Assembly (NCBI GenBank): GCA_001725415.1
Contig: MEGH01000039.1
Span: 41,556 to 105,555, forward strand
Reading direction: 5' to 3'
DNA from: Pseudonocardia sp. SCN 73-27
GTDB taxonomy: Bacteria > Actinomycetota > Actinomycetes > Mycobacteriales > Pseudonocardiaceae
DNA: 64,000 nucleotides
A model generated the notes under the pieces. It had not been told where the DNA came from and searched no databases. It saw only the letters and a program-made list of their open reading frames with translations. The translations under genes were made by a program, and so were the position numbers. The stretch's first letter is position 1. Every line of letters begins with the position of its first letter. Below are positions 57,967-64,000 of this stretch, piece after piece.

Positions 57967-59336
57967 GGGCCCCCGGCTACGGCGAGGACCAGCCCCGCCT
58001 CGACGACGACCGGATGCCCGTCGTGCTCGTCGTCCTCGACGGGCTGGGCGACCGGCCCGTCCCCGAGCTGGGCGAGCGCACCCCGGCCGAGGCCGCCCAC
58101 ACCCCGGTCCTCGACGCGCTCGCCCGGCGCGGGGCATCGGGCTGGCACGTGCCGTTCGGCTGGGGCCGGGCACCCGCGTCGGAGCTGGCGCACTGGGCGA
58201 TGTTCGGGTTCGCCGACATCCCGTTCCCCGGCCGCGCGGTCGTCGAGGCCCTCGGCGCGGGTCTCGCGGTGCCGTACGGTGTCGCCGCCACGCACGCCGC
58301 GCTGCGGACGTCGGTCGCCGACCGGGGCCTGGTGTGGCTGACCGGCCGCGCCGCCCGCTCCGACGCCGACGACGCCCTGGCCCTGCTGGAGAGCCTCGCC
58401 CCGGTCCTCGAGAACCATGGCGCGACGCTGCAGCCGATCGGCGCGCGCGGCGAGGCGTTGCTGCTCCTCGACGGCCACCCGGAGGGTGCGGTCACCGACT
58501 CCGACGCCTTCTTCGAGGACCGCCACCCGTGGCTGCGGCCGCTCCCGACCCGGCCCGTCGACACGCAGACCGCGCTCGTCCTCACCGACCTCCTCCTCGA
58601 CGCCCGTGAGCTGCTCCTCACCCACCCCGTGAACGCCGTCCGCCGCGACCGCGGCCTGCCCGCCCTCGACGTACTCACGACGAAGTGGTCCGGCACCCGC
58701 GAGCTGATCCCGACCTTCACCGCCAACGCGGGCGTCGCCGGGGGCATGGTCACGAGCACCCGGCTCTACCGGGGCCTGGCGGCCGCCCTGGAGATGGTGG
58801 ACCTGCACGTCCCGCCGGTCCCGGGCGTCGCGGCCGACCTCGCGGCCCGCGTCGACGCCGCCGGGACGTTGATCGCGGAGGGCGCGCGGTTCGTCCACGT
58901 CCACACCAAGGCCACCGACGAGGCCGGCCACACCAAGCAGCCCCTCGCGAAACGCGACGTGATCGAGGCCGCCGACGCCGGGCTCGCCGCCCTGCACGAC
59001 CTCGCCGACCGGGCCGTGGTCTGCGTGACCGGCGACCACGCCACCCCGTCGACGGGCGGGGTCCTGCACACCGCCGACCCGACCCCGCTCGTCGTCACCG
59101 GCCCCGACGTCCGCCCCGACGCCGTCACCGCGTTCGGCGAGAGCCACGCCCACGGCGGCTGGTACGGCACGGTCCGAGCGGCGGAGCTGCTGCCGCTGCT
59201 GTTCGGGCACGCCAACCGGCCCGTGTTCCTGGGCCACCGCGCGACGCCGGCACCCACCCTCGCACTGCCCGACCACCCCGAGCCGATGCCCCCGCGCAGC
59301 GGGAGCAATCATGAAACATCAAGGGGCGCAGGCTGA
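57963..59336 (+). CDS. Archaeal-type phosphoglycerate mutase-like protein (alkaline phosphatase superfamily)
   Basis: A protein of about 457 residues resembling cofactor-independent phosphoglycerate mutase of the archaeal (ApgM) type: D26 in VVLDGLGDRP, nucleophile S73 in PASELAHWAMFGF, VHTKATDEAGHTKQPLAKRD and VTGDHATPSTGGVLHTADPT, all metal-site segments. The fold also serves phosphonate and other phospho-transfer enzymes. Coupled by overlap to the adenylyltransferase, so the two may act on one phosphorylated metabolite. The proline-rich last 30 residues are unusual. Confidence 0.82.
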   Translation: MRAPGYGEDQPRLDDDRMPVVLVVLDGLGDRPVPELGERTPAEAAHTPVLDALARRGASGWHVPFGWGRAPASELAHWAMFGFADIPFPGRAVVEALGAGLAVPYGVAATHAALRTSVADRGLVWLTGRAARSDADDALALLESLAPVLENHGATLQPIGARGEALLLLDGHPEGAVTDSDAFFEDRHPWLRPLPTRPVDTQTALVLTDLLLDARELLLTHPVNAVRRDRGLPALDVLTTKWSGTRELIPTFTANAGVAGGMVTSTRLYRGLAAALEMVDLHVPPVPGVAADLAARVDAAGTLIAEGARFVHVHTKATDEAGHTKQPLAKRDVIEAADAGLAALHDLADRAVVCVTGDHATPSTGGVLHTADPTPLVVTGPDVRPDAVTAFGESHAHGGWYGTVRAAELLPLLFGHANRPVFLGHRATPAPTLALPDHPEPMPPRSGSNHETSRGAG

Positions 59337-59368
59337 TTCACTCAGACGTGACGATCCGGGAGGAACCC

Positions 59369-60118
59369 ATGGGGTACGACGCGGTGCTCGCCGAGACAAT
59401 CGGGATCCAGGGCGCGAACGGCGACGAGATCGAGGCCTACAGTGCCCGCCCGCTCGACGGGTCGGCCCGTGGCGGCGTGGTGGTCATCCACCACATGCCC
59501 GGCTACGACCGCGAGTCCAAGGAGACGGTGCGGCGCTTCGCCACCGAGGGCTACAACGCCGTCTGTCCGAACCTGTACCACCGCGAAGCCCCCGGCGCGG
59601 CCCCCGACGACGCCGCCGCCACCGCGCGCGCCAACGGCGGGGTGCCCGACGACCGGCTCGTCGGCGACGTCGGCGGTGCCGCCGCGTGGCTGCGGCGGCT
59701 GCCCACCTCCAACGGCAAGGTCGGGACGATCGGCTTCTGCTCCGGCGGGCGCCAGGCCGTCCTGACCGCGCTGTCGCTCGACATCCAGGGCGCGGTCGAC
59801 TGCTACGGCGCGTTCGTCGTCGGCGAGCCGCCGGAGGGGTTCCCGCTGCGCATCCGCCCCTTCGGCGACCGGATCGGCGAGCTGCGCGCCCCGCTGCTGG
59901 GCATGTTCGGCAACGACGACAAGCACCCCTCGCCCGCCGACGTCGACGAGCTGGAGAAGCTCCTGCAGGAGGCGGGCAAGGAGTACGAGTTCCACCGCTA
60001 CGACGACACCGGCCACTCGTTCTTCTCCGTCGACCGGCCTGCCTACCGGCCGGCCTCGGCCGTCGACGGCTGGGAGAAGATCCTGGCGTTCTTCGGCGCG
60101 AAGCTCGGCGGGGCGTGA
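59369..60118 (+). CDS. Dienelactone hydrolase family protein
   Basis: A 249-residue alpha/beta hydrolase with a cysteine nucleophile elbow, GFCSGG, and catalytic Asp/His candidates in FGNDDKHPSP and YDDTGHSFFSV. ATG 59369 follows GGGAGGAAC. It overlaps the DUF6295 gene region closely and may be in one operon with it. Distinct from the paralogue at 49138. Confidence 0.88.
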   Translation: MGYDAVLAETIGIQGANGDEIEAYSARPLDGSARGGVVVIHHMPGYDRESKETVRRFATEGYNAVCPNLYHREAPGAAPDDAAATARANGGVPDDRLVGDVGGAAAWLRRLPTSNGKVGTIGFCSGGRQAVLTALSLDIQGAVDCYGAFVVGEPPEGFPLRIRPFGDRIGELRAPLLGMFGNDDKHPSPADVDELEKLLQEAGKEYEFHRYDDTGHSFFSVDRPAYRPASAVDGWEKILAFFGAKLGGA

Positions 60119-60123
60119 CCGGG

Positions 60124-60381
60124 ATGTGCACCTACAGCACCGAGAAGATCGACGTCGAGCGCAGCAGCGGCAAGGGTGCCGACGGCTGGTTCCCGCTGCG
60201 CACGGCGACCGTCTACTACGACCACCCCGTCCACGCACCGGACGACCACACCGTCAACATCGACTTCCTCGCCCCCGACCGCGGCCCCGGCGCCAGGGTG
60301 GCCGTCGAGCTGAGCCTCGACTCGGCGAAGGCGCTGCTGGAGGCGCTGCAGGTCACCGTGGAACGGGCCGCGCACCACTGA
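60124..60381 (+). CDS. DUF6295-family protein
   Basis: An 85-residue protein (MCTYSTEKIDVERSSGKGAD; GWFPLRTATVYYDHPVHAPD; VAVELSLDSAKALLEALQVT) that matches a small actinobacterial family of unknown function. Two histidines in YYDHPVHAPDDH and C2 could bind metal. The start is set 6 nt after the hydrolase stop; a GTG at 60115 overlapping that stop is the alternative. A strong hairpin follows. Confidence 0.75.
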   Translation: MCTYSTEKIDVERSSGKGADGWFPLRTATVYYDHPVHAPDDHTVNIDFLAPDRGPGARVAVELSLDSAKALLEALQVTVERAAHH

Positions 60382-60400
60382 CGGATTCCCCCGGCCGATC

Positions 60401-60428
60401 CCCCCGGCGCGGCTGACCGCGCCGGGGG
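60401..60428 (+). terminator. Hairpin terminator after DUF6295
   Basis: CCCCCGGCGCGG (60401-60412) pairs perfectly with CCGCGCCGGGGG (60417-60428) across a CTGA tetraloop; 20 nt after the stop codon and just ahead of the RpiB-like gene. Confidence 0.8.
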
Positions 60429-60450
60429 CACTTCGGCAGCATTCCCGCTC

Positions 60451-60918
60451 GTGCGTGTCTATCTGGGTGCCGACCATGCCGGGTTCGACCTCAAGGCGGT
60501 GCTCCTGCAACACCTCTCCTCGGCCGGCCACGACGTCGTCGACGTCGGTGCCCTCACCTACGACGCCCAGGACGACTACCCGGCGTTCTGCTTGGAGACG
60601 GCCCGCCGGGTCGTCGCCGACGAGGGCTCGCTGGGCATCGTGCTGGGCGGCTCGGGCAACGGTGAGCAGATCTCGGCCAACAAGGTGCCGGGCTGCCGGG
60701 CGGCGCTGGCATGGAGCGTCGAGACCGCGTCGCTGGCCCGCGAGCACAACGGCGCCCAGGTCATCGGCCTCGGCGCTCGGATGCACACCGAGGACGAGGC
60801 GAAGGCGATCGTCGACGCCTTCCTGGCCACCCCGTTCTCCGACGAGCCCCGTCACCAGCGGCGCATCGACGTCCTGACCGCGTTCGAGGCCGACCACGAG
60901 TACCCGCTCTTGTCCTGA
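60451..60918 (+). CDS. RpiB/LacA/LacB-family sugar-phosphate isomerase
   Basis: A 155-residue RpiB homologue: LGADHAGFDLKAVLLQHL, the GGSGNGEQISANKVPGCRAA active-site loop and LGARMHTEDEA. It isomerises ribose 5-phosphate/ribulose 5-phosphate or a related phospho-sugar. The catalytic cysteine of E. coli RpiB is not at its usual place, as in mycobacterial RpiB. GTG 60451 is directly after the preceding terminator. The ComA-like gene begins about 60 nt downstream but has its own promoter box. Confidence 0.87.
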   Translation: MRVYLGADHAGFDLKAVLLQHLSSAGHDVVDVGALTYDAQDDYPAFCLETARRVVADEGSLGIVLGGSGNGEQISANKVPGCRAALAWSVETASLAREHNGAQVIGLGARMHTEDEAKAIVDAFLATPFSDEPRHQRRIDVLTAFEADHEYPLLS

Positions 60919-60938
60919 GAGGCGCGACACGGTTTCCG

Positions 60939-60964
60939 ATAGTGGATGCCTGCACACTATGCGA
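60939..60964 (+). promoter_or_regulatory. Box upstream of the ComA-like gene
   Basis: ATAGTG and CACTAT form a 6-bp inverted repeat (60939-60944, 60955-60960). The complement of 60955-60964 reads TCGCATAGTG, identical to a box at 62024-62033 upstream of the flavoprotein gene. A shared regulator for both genes is likely. Confidence 0.5.
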
Positions 60965-60979
60965 AGTAGGATCCGTCCG

Positions 60980-61765
60980 GTGACACTTCCTGCATTCCTC
61001 GACCTTCCGCCGCGTTCCGTGAAGCCGCGGACGGTCGGAGTCACCCACGTCATCGACCAGGGGGCCGGTACCGCGGCCACGGCCGACCTCCTGGCGTCGG
61101 CGGCAGGGCACATCGACATCTGGAAGGTCGGCTGGGGCACCGCCTACGTCGACTCGGCGCTCCCGGCCAAGCTCGCGCTGCTCGAGGCGCACGACGTGGC
61201 GGCCTGCCTGGGCGGCACCATGCTGGAGATCGCGTGGGCCCAGGGTGCGGCCGAGGCCTGCCTGGAGTGGGCGGGCGAGGTCGGTTTCCGGCTGATCGAG
61301 GTCTCGCGCGGCACGGTCGCGATGTCGATGCAGGAGAAGCGGGAGCTGATCCGCCGCGCGTCGCGCGACTTCACGGTCCTCGCCGAGACGGGCGCCAAGT
61401 CCCCGGGCGAGCGCAACCCGGCGCGGCACTGGCCGGCCGAGTGCCTGTCCGACCTCGACGCGGGCGCGCGGTTCGTCGTCACCGAGGGCCGGCAGAGCGG
61501 GAACGTCGGCACGTTCGACGAGTCGGGCCGGGTCCGCCCCGACGTCGTGGAGGCCGTCGTGGCCGCCACCGGCGTCGAGCGCGTCATATTCGAGGCGCCG
61601 CGCGCGGCCCAGCAGGCGTGGTTCGTCCGCCGTTTCGGGCCCGACGTGAACCTGGGCAACGTCGCGCTCGCCGACGTGCTGTCGGTGGAGACGCTGCGGC
61701 TCGGGCTGCGGTCGGACACCGCCGCGGTCGTGCGCCGCGAGCACCAGGAGGCGGAGCTCGCCTGA
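60980..61765 (+). CDS. ComA-like phosphosulfolactate synthase
   Basis: A 261-residue TIM-barrel protein of the ComA family, which adds sulfite to phosphoenolpyruvate to make (2R)-phosphosulfolactate, the first step of one coenzyme M pathway. Conserved blocks: LPPRSVKPRTVGVTHVIDQG, IDIWKVGWGTAYV with K49, LGGTMLEIA, GFRLIEVSRGTVAM with E107, LAETGAKSPGE. Start is either GTG 60980, after AGTAGGAT, or ATG 60959. No other recognised CoM gene adjoins it, so the end product could be CoM or another sulfonate. Confidence 0.8.
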   Translation: MTLPAFLDLPPRSVKPRTVGVTHVIDQGAGTAATADLLASAAGHIDIWKVGWGTAYVDSALPAKLALLEAHDVAACLGGTMLEIAWAQGAAEACLEWAGEVGFRLIEVSRGTVAMSMQEKRELIRRASRDFTVLAETGAKSPGERNPARHWPAECLSDLDAGARFVVTEGRQSGNVGTFDESGRVRPDVVEAVVAATGVERVIFEAPRAAQQAWFVRRFGPDVNLGNVALADVLSVETLRLGLRSDTAAVVRREHQEAELA

Positions 61766-62078
61766 CGCGTCATCCGCGTGCACCACGGGGCCGGGCGTGC
61801 CGACCTGCCCGGGGTCGGCCGTCCGACCTCTTCCGTACCCGGGGCGCGCACTCCGCGGTGACTGGGGCACCATGGGGCGCAACGGTCCTTCGCGACAGCG
61901 CACGCCGGCCGCTGGTCACGGTCGCGCGTTGCTCCTGACCTGGAGTGACGGTGCCGCGCACCGGTATCCACCGTCGGGGGGCGTTGACACAGGACGGCCG
62001 TTGAGTATGGTAAAAATCCTGAATCGCATAGTGAATGACTGGCGAACCTCAGCGTAGACGGCGGAAGGCGGGCGCAAC
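61766..62078 (+). other. Gene-free spacer before the flavoprotein gene
   Basis: About 310 bp with no convincing coding region. It holds a weak hairpin just after the ComA-like gene (GCCGACC 61799-61805 with GGTCGGC 61813-61819) that may terminate it, then featureless GC-rich DNA, then the promoter at 61984-62011. Confidence 0.5.
61984..62033 (+). promoter_or_regulatory. Promoter and operator of the flavoprotein gene
   Basis: TTGACA (61984-61989), 16-nt spacer, TATGGT (62006-62011): a near-consensus promoter in an unusually A/T-rich patch (GGTAAAAATCCTGAATCGC). TCGCATAGTG at 62024-62033 lies just downstream of the likely transcription start and matches the box at the ComA-like gene, suiting a repressor site. 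Confidence 0.65.
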
Positions 62079-63425
62079 GTGCCGCGGAAGACAGTGATCA
62101 TCGGTGGAGGTCCTGCCGGCACCGGCGCCGCGGGCGGCGTGAAGGCCGTGGACCCCTCCGCGGAGGTGGTCCTCTACACCCAGTTCGAGGACATCGCCTA
62201 CAGCCCGTGCGGCATTCCGTACGTCCACGGTGGCGAGATCGACAGCTTCGACCGGCTGATCCTTGCCGGCAAGCAGGCGTACGTGGACGCGGGCATCGAC
62301 GTCCACTACGAGACGACCGTGAAATCGATCAACACGGCGAAGAAGACCATCATGGTCGAGGGCGAGGGTGAGGTCTCGTACGACAGCCTCATCATCGGTA
62401 CCGGCTTCGCGTACGCCGACCCGGGCGTCCCCGGCACCGAGCTCGGTGGTCTGTACTACGTCAAGAACATCCGGGCCGCCCAGGAGTGGGACAAGGTCAT
62501 CGCCAACTCCAAGCGCGCGGTCGTCGTCGAGGCGTCCCCGCTGGCCATGGAGATGGTCTCGGCGCTGGCGCACCGCGGTATCGAGACGCACCTGGTCGAC
62601 GCCAACCCGTACGCCCTGTCCAACATGGCGGACCCGGACATCATGGCGCCGGTCGAGGAGTCGTTCCGCGAGCTGGGCATCCACCTGCACTACAACACCA
62701 CCCTTGAGGCCTTCCTGGGCGACTCCGAGGGCAAGCTGCGCGCGATCAAGACGTCGGCGGGCGAGATCCCGGTCGACCTCGCGGTCGTCGCGACGCACAA
62801 GACCCCGAACAACGCCCTCGCGGCGGCGGCGGGCATCAAGATCGGCTCGACCGGCGGCCTCATCGTCGACGAGAACATGAAGACGTCGGCCCCCGACGTG
62901 TGGGCCGCGGGCGACGCCTGCGAGATCCCGCACGGCCTCGCGGGTACGCCGCTGCAGGGCCTCACCGGCTCGCACGCCTACGCGCAGGGCAAGGCCGCCG
63001 GCCAGAACGCCGCCGGTGGCTCGAAGGCCTACCGCACCGTCTTCATCCCGTGGGGCACGCCGGCCGGCAAGTGGGTCATCGGTGGCGCCTCGTTCGGTGA
63101 GGCCACCGCCACCGCGCTGGGAATCCCCTACATCGTCGGTGTCGCGGAGGGTGTCTCGCGCTCGCGCTACTACTCGGGCGTGAAGAAGACCAAGCTGAAG
63201 ATCCTGGCCGACCCCAAGACGCACAAGCTGCTCGGGGCCCAGATGGTCGGCGGCGGCGACGGCATCAAGGAGCGGGCCGACTTCCTGGCCCAGGCCATCC
63301 GCTTCGGCATGACCCTCGAGGACCTCGCCACGATGGACACGGTGTTCGCACCCGCGATCGGAGCGCTCACCGAGCCGATCGTCGCCGCGGCCAACAACGG
63401 CCTCGCCGCCGCGAAGAAGGGCTGA
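62079..63425 (+). CDS. CoA-disulfide-reductase-like FAD/NAD(P)H oxidoreductase
   Basis: A 448-residue two-dinucleotide-binding flavoprotein. FAD loop GGGPAGTGAAGG (9-20), a single redox cysteine C44 in YSPCGIPYVHGGEI (the position of Cys43 in CoA-disulfide reductases and NADH oxidases), second FAD motif VWAAGDACEIPHG, and the C-terminal dimerisation domain. Unlike glutathione reductases it has no CxxxxC pair. It would reduce a low-molecular disulfide, persulfide or O2. In most such enzymes the NAD loop reads GxGxxG; here VVVEASPLAMEMV is degenerate, so cofactor preference is unclear. GTG 62079 follows GGAAGGCGGG. Confidence 0.82.
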   Translation: MPRKTVIIGGGPAGTGAAGGVKAVDPSAEVVLYTQFEDIAYSPCGIPYVHGGEIDSFDRLILAGKQAYVDAGIDVHYETTVKSINTAKKTIMVEGEGEVSYDSLIIGTGFAYADPGVPGTELGGLYYVKNIRAAQEWDKVIANSKRAVVVEASPLAMEMVSALAHRGIETHLVDANPYALSNMADPDIMAPVEESFRELGIHLHYNTTLEAFLGDSEGKLRAIKTSAGEIPVDLAVVATHKTPNNALAAAAGIKIGSTGGLIVDENMKTSAPDVWAAGDACEIPHGLAGTPLQGLTGSHAYAQGKAAGQNAAGGSKAYRTVFIPWGTPAGKWVIGGASFGEATATALGIPYIVGVAEGVSRSRYYSGVKKTKLKILADPKTHKLLGAQMVGGGDGIKERADFLAQAIRFGMTLEDLATMDTVFAPAIGALTEPIVAAANNGLAAAKKG

Positions 63426-63427
63426 TC

Positions 63428-63691
63428 GTGGCAGGCGGCTTCTCCGGCTGGCTCCGCCACAACGCCGAGCACTACCTCCTCGTCGACGCCCAGCGCAAGC
63501 TGTCGGTCAAGCTCGGGACGGCCGCCCCGCGGCCGCCCAAGGGCGCCAAGGAGATCTTCTGGCTGAAGATCTTCGCCCCGGTCTACAGCGTTCTGCCGTG
63601 GTCGCTGCGTCACTCGATCATGCGAGCCATGCCGGGAAGTCACCGGAAGACGTGGGCCTCGCCGCCGGCCCTGCAGGGGCCGGCGGTCTGA
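63428..63691 (+). CDS. Unknown 87-residue basic protein
   Basis: Starts with GTG 63428, directly after the flavoprotein stop, so probably coupled. The sequence is basic and mildly amphipathic (GWLRHNAEHYLLVDAQRKLS; GAKEIFWLKIFAPVYSVLPW; LRHSIMRAMPGSHRKTW). No cysteine and no clear membrane segment, though the FWLKIFAPVYSVLPW stretch could bind a membrane or partner. I know no family. Placement suggests it helps the flavoprotein or the following protein. Confidence 0.65.
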   Translation: MAGGFSGWLRHNAEHYLLVDAQRKLSVKLGTAAPRPPKGAKEIFWLKIFAPVYSVLPWSLRHSIMRAMPGSHRKTWASPPALQGPAV

Positions 63692-63730
63692 CCCTCGAAG
63701 CACCACCCATCCAACAAGAAGGAGTGCACT

Positions 63731-64000
63731 GTGGCTCAGATCGTCGGTGAGCGGGCTCAGGCGGGCGACGCGATTGTCGACTACGACGAGAAGCTGTTCG
63801 ACGACATCCAGGCCGAGGCGGGCGAGAAGGCTTACATCTTCATGCACACCGTGCCCTACGAGGGCTCGGTCGGTCTGGTCAACATGCTGACCTGTACCCG
63901 CATCAACCGTAAGGGCTTCGACACCTCCCTGGTGCTCTACGGTCCCGGCGTGCTGATGGCGTCGGCCACCCGTGGCTTCCCGACCGTCGGCTCGGAGGCC
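63731..64000 (+). CDS. MSMEG_0572/Sll0783-family protein, N-terminal part (cut by window edge)
   Basis: The visible 90 residues ([71 protein letters not shown]) resemble the family of cyanobacterial Sll0783 and Mycobacterium smegmatis MSMEG_0572, described as nitrogen-starvation-related and DsrE-like in fold. In those organisms it sits with a nitrilase/radical-SAM gene set. Here its upstream neighbours are a ComA-like synthase and a disulfide reductase-like protein. GTG 63731 follows AAGGAG with 7-nt spacing. Confidence 0.72.
   Translation, partial: MAQIVGERAQAGDAIVDYDEKLFDDIQAEAGEKAYIFMHTVPYEGSVGLVNMLTCTRINRKGFDTSLVLYGPGVLMASATRGFPTVGSEA

Noticed and set aside
1-64000. tRNA, rRNA, CRISPR arrays, riboswitches, insertion sequences, phage genes, attachment sites
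   Set aside because: Looked for by eye and not seen. The only repeated DNA found is the five 40-bp palindromes, the regulatory repeats and the 27-bp coding repeats. A covariance-model and IS search would be decisive.

Overview
The window is about 64 kb of very GC-rich DNA. It has frequent GTG starts, ATGA and GTGA gene overlaps, SARP and LuxR-type regulators, a HicB-like/DUF4097/DrrAB-type operon and a DUF6295 protein. This points to an actinomycete, most likely Pseudonocardiaceae (Pseudonocardia or a relative); the genus is an inference. I see no rRNA, tRNA, CRISPR array, integrase or insertion sequence. Accessory metabolic and regulatory genes dominate.

1-16 kb is a catabolic island. It holds the start of a fumarylacetoacetate-hydrolase-type gene (cut by the window edge), two paralogous TauD/TfdA dioxygenases, an enolase-superfamily enzyme, a complete NitT/TauT-type ABC importer with two paralogous lipoprotein binding proteins on opposite strands, an acetamidase/formamidase, a D-2-hydroxyacid dehydrogenase, a P450 fused to its own reductase and ferredoxin, an aldehyde dehydrogenase and a zinc alcohol dehydrogenase. 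Three promoters here carry the same ~42-nt promoter/operator element, so much of the island is probably one regulon. The substrate cannot be read from the sequence.

16-20 kb: an NTF2-like protein, a DrrAB-type ABC exporter, a DUF4097 protein and a ribbon-helix-helix regulator whose start codon lies in a triple 8-bp palindrome operator. 20-27 kb: flavoenzymes, a FUSC-type membrane protein, a RibD/DHFR-like reductase and a SnoaL-like protein. Three promoters here carry 11-bp-spaced TTGGAG direct repeats typical of SARP regulators, next to the collapsed remains of a SARP gene.

27-55 kb is a mosaic of small enzymes and regulators. They include a thioesterase, Ldh-family dehydrogenase, C1 peptidase, frameshifted SARP regulator, MsrA, AraC/VOC pair, OsmC, isopenicillin-N-synthase-like oxygenase, SCO6745 protein, ArsR/SRPBCC pair, flavin monooxygenase, LigD-PE-like protein, DsbA-like protein, two dienelactone-hydrolase-like proteins (the second at 59 kb), cupin, LAL regulator and NYN-LOTUS protein. 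Interspersed are many internally deleted or truncated gene remnants. Five copies of a 40-bp near-perfect palindrome sit at gene ends between 11 and 45 kb.

55-64 kb: formaldehyde dehydrogenase, acyl-CoA dehydrogenase, a coupled NMN adenylyltransferase-like/phosphoglycerate-mutase-like pair, a hydrolase/DUF6295 pair and an RpiB homologue. Then comes a group that may be the least described system here: a ComA-like phosphosulfolactate synthase, a single-cysteine CoA-disulfide-reductase-like flavoprotein, an unknown 87-residue protein and the start of an MSMEG_0572/Sll0783-family protein. The first two share a 10-bp promoter box, which suggests a co-regulated thiol/sulfonate-cofactor function.
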